A DNA stretch of 64,000 bases from Ligustrum vulgare (lineage: Eukaryota > Streptophyta > Magnoliopsida > Lamiales > Oleaceae). Below, piece after piece: positions 57,669 to 64,000 of this stretch. Both the position numbers and the translations under genes were made by a program. Below the pieces are notes generated by a model, which was not told the origin of the DNA, searched no databases, and saw nothing but the letters and a program-made list of their open reading frames with translations. How positions within the stretch are numbered: position 1 is the stretch's first letter; every line of letters starts with the position of its first letter. Location: contig OY743172.1 of NCBI GenBank assembly GCA_963555705.1, forward strand, positions 24,923,446 through 24,987,445, in the 5' to 3' direction.

Positions 57669-57953
57669 TTATGTTCTTATGTGCTGCTGTGAGGTTTCAG
57701 AATGATAATGGCCGAGAATGACGGAGTAATGCTCGGTGAAAGGGACGTCAGGGATGGGTTTGTTTGGTGAAGGAGGCTCGGTGCTTCTTCCTGTGAAGTC
57801 TAACGTTTTGGACTTGGGCTTGGTATGGAGGGAGATGGAAGTGGTTGGTTGGGTAGGGAGGAAGATAAAGGTGGCGTGGAGGACAGGCGGTGGCGGTTCT
57901 GCCGAATCATGTCTAACGGTTTGGGAAGAAGGAAAGATGGGCTGGTTTTTGAG
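57669..57953 (-). other. Unidentified open reading frame cut by the MULE
   Basis: The minus strand is open from about 57998 to 57669. It includes HDSAEPPPPVLHATFIFLP, then PPSPNKPIPDVPFTEHYSV, and a TAA. The part above 57953 belongs to the MULE end, so any original start would have been displaced. I do not recognise the family. Confidence 0.3.
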
Positions 57954-58173
57954 CTTGTAAAGAGCAAATTTGAAAAAATACCTATTTTGAGTTGACATAC
58001 TTTTTTTTGACCTAAAATTTAAAATAATAAGTCAAATTTAAAATCTTGACCTACACATGAATGCATTATCTAAAAAATCCTTGACAATTCAAAGAACAAA
58101 GAAATCGGATCCTTCCCTCCCCCAAATCCATTTCTCTCTCAACCCCATTCTTTTTCCCTCTCTCTAAAAAAAA

Positions 58174-58353
58174 ATGAAGACCGAGGGATCACAAAGGCTG
58201 CTCCACCTCCCTTCAACGACTTGCTTCTTGGTATCCGACCATCTATCTCCCCTCTCTTCTTTTCTCTTCAAAAGCCACACATTGCCAACCTCCACTTCGT
58301 CGATACAATCGAATTTTGAACTGGGTTCATTTCAAAAACCACAACATCAAAGG
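58174..58353 (+). CDS. Possible first exon near the left end of the MULE
   Basis: The ATG at 58174 follows a CT-rich leader (CTCTCTCTAAAAAAAAATG). The frame is Ser/Leu-rich (LPSTTCFLVSDHLSPLSS, TLPTSTSSIQSNFELGS) and runs to a strong donor, CAAAG|GTACGT (58353/58354). It could be the transit-like first exon of a captured host gene, or the leader exon of the DUF1985 gene. Confidence 0.4.
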
Positions 58354-58409
58354 TACGTATTCTACGATAGATTTTTCCATTTTATTGTAAAAGAATTTAT
58401 AAATTTCAT

Positions 58410-58785
58410 AGTATTACAAATTTAATGTTAATGTCAGTTATATGGACTGATTTAAAATTGAAATTTTTGGGTTATGAACAACTTCGAAATTGAATGTTTT
58501 GGAATAGTTGGTGCTGATATAAATATACTTATGGTCCATTTTGCAGGCCGATTTTTGTATAGTTACTACTTATGCTAGTGTATTGTAAACAGGAAAAATA
58601 GACATTTAGTCTATTTATAGGTCGATTACCGTTGTGCAAAATTGATGCATAATCTATTTTTGAAGTAAAATAGACCTAATGTCTACTTATAGGTCAATTT
58701 GGTTGTAGTAAAAGACTTGCTAAGTATTATAAATTTAATGTTGATGTCAAAGTTATATGGACTGATTTAAAATTGAGGAGCTAAT
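58410..58785 (+). repeat. Left subterminal direct repeat of the MULE
   Basis: AATTTAATGTTAATGTCAG... and TATATGGACTGATTTAAAATTG near 58420-58460 recur near 58733-58775. Between them are two TAGGTCRATT motifs within repeated AATAGACAT/TAGTCTATTT-type blocks. Confidence 0.65.
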
Positions 58786-59198
58786 TTAAATTTTTTTGGA
58801 GAACAGCCACGACTTCAATTGTCAAAAAAATTGAGCATTAAGTCATTTGAATTAGTTGTTCTGACGAAGCTAGGGATATCTCTCAATCGAATATACTTCG
58901 TTCTAGGAATCCAATCAAGTATTGTTTCTAAATAACCATTTGTTACCTGGCTCATATATGCAAATTCTTGTAACATGTAGCAAAAGAATATTAATTCCCA
59001 TAGGTTTAATCACGTGAATGTTAACCTTTAAAAAAAGAATATTAATTCACAGCCTCCTTGTAATGCAATCAGGTTGCAGCTTTATGTCTTCTCTTGCGAT
59101 TTCGATAATCCTTAGTTATTAATTACTATTAATGATTTGTTTATTCTCGAATTTCAATCATTTCAAGTTAATAATTACAATTATTCTATTTTTTTGAC

Positions 59199-60452
59199 AT
59201 GATGAAGTACGTAATTGACCCTGAAAATCGGATTCGTGCCAAGGTAACACAAATTTCATCTTTAGAATCCGTCGATGACATCATTGGTCATCTCATCACT
59301 AAATACAAAGCGCTATTTCGAAAATCTTGTTTCGAGCATTTTACAAAAATGAAATGCATCCAATTCTCTGGAAAAATTATCCATAAGTTACTGCATCGGC
59401 TCGTTGTGAGTAAGAAAAAGAATCAGTTGTGGTATTGGTTTGGAAAGAAAGCAGCTAGATATTCGATAGTAGAATGGACACTAATAACTGGTTTAAGCGC
59501 GGGTGTTTACACATCTAATTCGGAGATAGATGGGTTGGGTACAAGAATGTTGGACACATATTTCAATGGAAGGTATCATGTTATCGTCGGAGAGTTGCAA
59601 TCCTGTTCAAAAAATGCTCCAATTCAGAGGACAAGTACAAACTTGGATTAGTACTTTTTATAGAGTTGGTGATATGTTGTTCGGGCAATGGAACATCTAT
59701 TCAAATACCTTACTTGTCAATAGTGGACGACCTTGATCTGTTCAGTAGATATCCATGGGGGAAATAGAGTTATACTCGTACTATTCAGTGTCTCAAAAGG
59801 AAATGGGGTAACCAAATCAAGAAAGTTAAGAGTAAATCTAAGTTGAATCCTCTGCAAAGATATACTTTATATGGATTTCCGCTTGCTTTGCAGGTAATAT
59901 GTTGTAAATTATGTTTTTTTCAAGTTTATTTTAATTTAAGTATAATTAACAACTTCTATGTATTATGGAATTAATATATATAATCTTGATAGATATGGGC
60001 TTACGGGGCAATACCATCCATAGGGAAACATAAAGCTGAGAAACTTGAAAACAACATCCCCAGAATGTTATGCTGGAATGCACAAGTGTTTCCAAGTGCA
60101 AATGAAATACAGATGCTCCTAAACGATGCAAATGTGAGTCCATAATTACTTGAACTTGTTTAGTTTATGGAAAATACACCCATTTCTGAATCTTCTTTTT
60201 ATGTATTTCCATCTTATTTTCCATTGCACTTTAAGTCCAATTACAGAGGAGGCTTCTCAAATCTATTATCAAGATCTTGTTCTATTTCCGAATGAAGAAA
60301 ATGACCCAGAAGTGGATTTATTTTTAGAGGACTTGGAGGATCGCATTGGTGAAGACCAAGTAGTAGGGGAACAAGAGGGACAAGCAACAAAGGGATCACC
60401 AACATGTAGTTTCCAAAAAGTACCAAAAGTGCCACAACTAAATTTTCAATGA
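59199..60452 (+). pseudogene. DUF1985 protein gene of a Ulp1-type MULE, truncated
   Basis: The first segment (59199-59893) starts MMKYVIDPENRIRAKV and carries the DUF1985 pattern (FEHFTKMKCIQFSGKIIH, ARYSIVEWTLITGLSAG). It has a frameshift near 59610 and a TAG at 59770. After a GT-AG intron, 59993-60133 reads IWAYGAIPSIGKHKAEKLEN. After another intron, about 60240-60452 is an acidic tail. In complete relatives a C48 (Ulp1) SUMO-protease domain follows; here it is absent. Confidence 0.75.
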
Positions 60453-60462
60453 GTTGATGATC

Positions 60463-61780
60463 TCAAGAGTACAATGAATAAAGAGATGAGTTATTTACTA
60501 TAACTTTCTTCTCCAACATGTGACAATAAGATGGAAATTTACTATAACTTTCTTCTGGTGAACCTCTAATGTATTCGTAGGCAAACTCTCTAGATTTCCA
60601 AGCTTTTTGGTAGTTTAAAACAACCCCGAACTCTCTACGAATGTCACCGATGATATTTGAGGGTCTGTAGCTTGTATTTGAGTCTTGAAACTTTGGAATG
60701 ATGTGTTTTCCAACTACCCAACTTATAGCTTGTTTGTGGCCAAGACGATGAATATCTAATGAACAAGTATGTTGGCGTTGATATTTTCGAGTTTCAAACT
60801 TATCAGATTCCTTAAACTTCGTAGCTCGCAAACGCCACTTGCATTTGTCATCAACACACACAACCGTATAGGTGTCCTTGTTTGACTTTTTTACTTTGAA
60901 TTCAAAATTATGTTTCAAGGCAAGCATGCTCAATGCCATCTGGAGCTCCTTTTTCTTGGGAAATAGTTGCTTCACACTAACATCTTCAGTGTCTGGAACT
61001 TGTCGTGAACTACCAACCTGTGATAATGTAAAAGGTTGTAAAGTACCAATAGATTGTGCGGCATTCCACCCACTTCTAGAATTGTTGTCAATATTATCAC
61101 AATTACCAAAGAGCTGTATAGGTTGATCAAAAGCAATAACATGTTCATGATTATCCTGGACTATCTCCAATGTATCCCAATAATCATCATTGGTATTATG
61201 CATAATCATTCTCATATGGTGGAGAGATTGGAGAATGTTGTTCGGAATCAGTACAGCTTTTAACAACATGCTCCTCATCATTTTCACCATCTATGTCAAT
61301 TTGGGCCCCATCTTGACATTTTACTAACTTTTCTACACTTGTTTCAAGGACGTGATTTTCCTCGTGCTCATTGAAAATTTCATTATTTACATTATTTTGC
61401 TCCTCATTCTGATATTCCACATCTTTTTCCACACTAGTACCTGTAACATGATTTTCAATTGGATTATGTTCCATGAGAGTGATGCACAAAGGAACTTGGT
61501 GATGAACACTAAGATACCACTGTACATCCAGATCACGAGCAATCTTTAACGGTGGAACTGGAATCGCTGTCATTCCTGGTACAACAAATCTCATCTCCAC
61601 TGTAAATTGATGGGTATCAACATTAAGAAGTTCTCTGACTTCATTGTACAATGCCATGTACGAGATATCTCTTGAGATAAAATGACCAACTGCATTTTCT
61701 CCATTCCATTTCCATTCTCCACCATCAGTTTTATCAAATTCACCAAAATAACATATAGCTATTGGAACTTTTGAATCCAT
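60463..61780 (-). pseudogene. MULE transposase, N-terminal half only
   Basis: The start at 61780 (MDSKVPIAICYFGEFDKTDG) opens the plant MULE N-terminal all-beta region. An acidic linker follows, with a frameshift near 61200-61230. Frame 61290-60463 then has the MuDR DNA-binding domain: VKQLFPKKKELQMALSMLA, VVCVDDKCKWRLRATK and RQHTCSLDIH (C-C-H-C zinc site), then DIRREFGVVLNYQKAWKSRE and SPEESYSKFPSYC. The frame ends near 60500, before the DDE catalytic domain and the SWIM finger, so it cannot catalyse transposition. A short direct repeat, TTTACTATAACTTTCTTCT, lies at about 60490 and 60538. Confidence 0.8.
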
Positions 61781-61869
61781 ATCTGCAAAAAAATTTGTAA
61801 TATTATTAGAAAAATTAAGAAACACTCACAGACTAGTACAAATAAATATTAACAAGTGAGAAGATTCTG

Positions 61870-62240
61870 TACAAATAGACCATGGTCAATTTATCAAGTA
61901 TGAGAATAGACCACAATGTCAATTTGAACAAAATAAATTATATTCGAGAAACGGTCAATTTCTACATTTATATGTGGTCATGACAAAAACAGAGTTTTGT
62001 AGAAAACTATAGTCACATGGTCAATTTAATAAACAAACGAATGCCACAGAAATAGAACATAGGTCAATTTTGTAAAAGATAAAATAGATTACAATGTAAA
62101 TTTGAACAAAATGGATCATAATTGAGAAATAATCAATTTGTGCATTTATATATGGTCATAACAAAAACAGGATGTTATAGACAACTAGTCAACTACATTT
62201 ATGGGGGTCAACTTGACAAATAGACCCACGTCAGAAAAAA
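61870..62240 (-). repeat. Right subterminal repeats of the MULE
   Basis: Two ~170-bp copies (about 61885-62045 and 62050-62215) share GGTCAATTT, AATAGA(C/T)(C/T)ACAATGT, AATTTGAACAAAAT, GAGAAA and TTTATATRTGGTCAT. The GGTCAATTT motif also occurs on the left side. Confidence 0.65.
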
Positions 62241-62713
62241 TAGACCATTGGTCCATTCGCGCTGAAGCTGATGATAATTTCACAACATTGTATCTAACAT
62301 TTATTTCAGATCATAAATAGCAAACATAGCAAAAAAATAAAATAATAATAAGGTCTTTCAGAATTAAAACATACCTTTATATTGATTTTCACATGTAAAT
62401 GCTTCAATCCAACAAAATAATGCTTCAAAATGAGTAGATGTTAAACATTGGGCAATACAACAAATGAAGAATGGTTGCTGTTTAAGCTAATTCTATCAAA
62501 GAAGATGAATGAGCTTTTTTTTCAATCTGGAGAAATTGAGCGCATGAACCCAGAATAATGCAACGATTTGGATTTTTAGGTTAGAAAAGGGTAAATTAGA
62601 AATTTTACACATAAAGGGTATTGAGGACATTTTAGATAAAAGATGTCTTTTTAGAGATGAAAACTTAAAATAGGCCTTAAAAGTTTTGCCGCTTAAAAAA
62701 TGGGTCTTTACAG

Positions 62714-64000
62714 GTTTTTCCCCATGTTTAAAAGATAGGGTTAATTAGGCTTATTAAGGAATTTAATGGATGCTCACCCATCTTTATACTATATTTCTAT
62801 TTGCTCACTAAATTATCATATATTGCTCATTGCTCACTCATTTTTTAACAATCATTTCTCATCCATCACCCGACTAACTTCCGTCCAATTTTTTTGACAG
62901 AGTTTGGCACGTGGCTAACGGAGTCTTACTTGGCATATCATTCATGTTAGATAATACACATGGAAAAAATGTTTCCACGTTATATCATATCAAAGTCTTC
63001 AAACCTTGTAAATGAACACGATTTCTCCCACCCAAATTAAAACCTACCTTCTTTGCACCTTCGAACCCTAACTGCCAGTGATTTGATCTCTTCCCTAATT
63101 CGATTAACCTGTGCCCCCAAAATCATAAGCACTTTACAAACATGTAAGACCCTTAATAGCTCACAATCACAGCCGGAAGAATGAGCGAGAGGTTCACAGT
63201 TTCATCAATGAACATTGAAGAGCGGAGCTGAATGGTTGTGCGAAGAGACTTGCGAAGGATGTCGGCGGCATGGGAGACTCTTCAAGGCGGTTGCAGTTGC
63301 TCCCTGTATTCATGGCTGTCTTCGGAAGCTTTGGATTGGCCTCCATATGCCGCAATAAATGGGTAGTATGTGTGCGATTTTTTGATGTTTCATTCGTAAA
63401 CTGCCAATCCAAGTTTCTGCCGATCTCTGGAAATGGAAAATTTGGAACATCAGACGTGAGTGTCCTTTTTCATGATGGTCCTGAATTTATTTACAGCATA
63501 TCACATTCTTTGGTTGGTGAAGGGGTTTGAGGATTTTGAGATGTTCTACTGCTCAGAATGTTCTTGGTAAATTGGTGAAGGGGCTTGAGGATTTTGAGAT
63601 GTTTTGTTGCTGAATTTGTTGAGATTGGTCTGTTGTTCCTGCTGCTGAGATTTATTATGGTGTTGCTGATTAATTTTGTTTTTGAGCAATCTTGTTGTGG
63701 TTGAAGGGATAACATGTGGAGTTGTATTCTTTTATAAACAATTTCGTTTTTGAGCAATTGTTGTAATACCACTTGTGTAGAATTTCCACCTTTGCTGTAA
63801 TAATTATTCAGTGGATTATACATGAAATTGGTGAATTTTATACATGGTTGTTTATGTTTGGATTTTTATTATTGCGACTTTGTCTAACATCAGTTTGGTG
63901 CCAACTACATCCCAACTGATGTAGTTCAAATAATTAGCTTGCTAAGGCATTAGAATGCATCAGCTTGTTGAGGCATCAGAATTAGCTTCTTGATGCATAA
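62714..64000. other. Unassigned sequence at the right edge
   Basis: Part of 62750-63000 looks repetitive. An ATG frame at 63270-63530 encodes 86 residues with LLPVFMAVFGSFGLASICR, possibly a hydrophobic segment, but no family is recognised. A short direct repeat, TTGGTGAAGGGG...TTGAGGATTTTGAGATGTT, occurs at about 63513 and 63572. The sequence may continue beyond the window. Confidence 0.35.

Larger units (their letters stand above)
57954..62713. mobile_element. Deletion derivative of a Ulp1-type Mutator-like element (MULE)
   Basis: The left end, CTTGTAAAGAGCAAATTT with CCTATTTTGAGTTGACAT downstream, and the right end on the other strand, CTGTAAAGACCCATTTT with GCCTATTTTAAGTTTTCAT, are imperfect long inverted repeats. 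The 9-bp flanks GTTTTTGAG and GTTTTTCCC agree at six positions, a decayed or doubtful duplication. Inside, a DUF1985 gene (+) and a MULE transposase gene (-) run toward each other. Both stop at about 60455-60500, so the C-terminal halves were lost in one central deletion. Confidence 0.65.

Noticed and set aside
57736..57960. A Gly/Val-rich + strand frame of 74 codons
   Set aside because: It is the complement of the minus-strand frame at 57669-57998, and neither could be assigned. The minus one has slightly better composition.

Overview
This is plant nuclear DNA, most likely from a eudicot. It is AT-rich, with large introns, microsatellites, Ty3/gypsy and Ty1/copia retrotransposons, Helitrons, MITEs, a Mutator-like element and a plastid rRNA fragment. 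I cannot name the species. Only one gene looks clearly functional: a ten-exon fatty acyl-CoA reductase (FAR) on the + strand, 43573-52792. Most other open frames belong to mobile elements and carry stops or frameshifts.

Layout. (1) 1-12987: a minus-strand Tat-type Ty3/gypsy element runs off the left edge. It is split by a complete Tekay-type chromovirus at 668-8975 with a 5-bp target duplication CTTGG. (2) 12988-22904: head-to-tail Helitron-like copies with hairpin-CTRR ends. One is interrupted by a decayed Ty1/copia element (15770-21267, duplication ATATT) that holds a dense array of short stem-loops. (3) 22905-29475: intergenic DNA with foldback elements, MITEs, a gypsy LTR-like remnant and a DUF4283 pseudogene. 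(4) 29476-42783: a Harbinger-type MITE interrupted by a 12.5-kb Tat element (29815-42336, duplication AGTTC). The Tat element carries gag-pol with two RNase H domains and, on the opposite strand, a separate intron-containing gene. (5) 43573-52792: the FAR gene. Its introns hold a SINE candidate, MITEs, a 23S rRNA fragment, a minisatellite made of copies of its own splice donor, a second Harbinger-type copy and a 50-bp hAT element. (6) 52793-57953: intergenic DNA with a few unidentified minus-strand open frames. (7) about 57954-62713: a deletion derivative of a Ulp1-type MULE with two converging truncated genes, a DUF1985 gene (+) and a transposase N-terminus (-). (8) 62714-64000: unassigned.

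The nesting gives a relative history: Tat before Tekay on the left, Helitron before copia in the middle, and Harbinger MITE before Tat on the right. The right Tat element looks youngest: its equal-length LTRs differ at about 28 of 686 positions by hand count. The Tekay LTRs differ more and also by an ~80-bp indel. All coordinates were read by eye, so splice sites and element ends may be off by a base or two.
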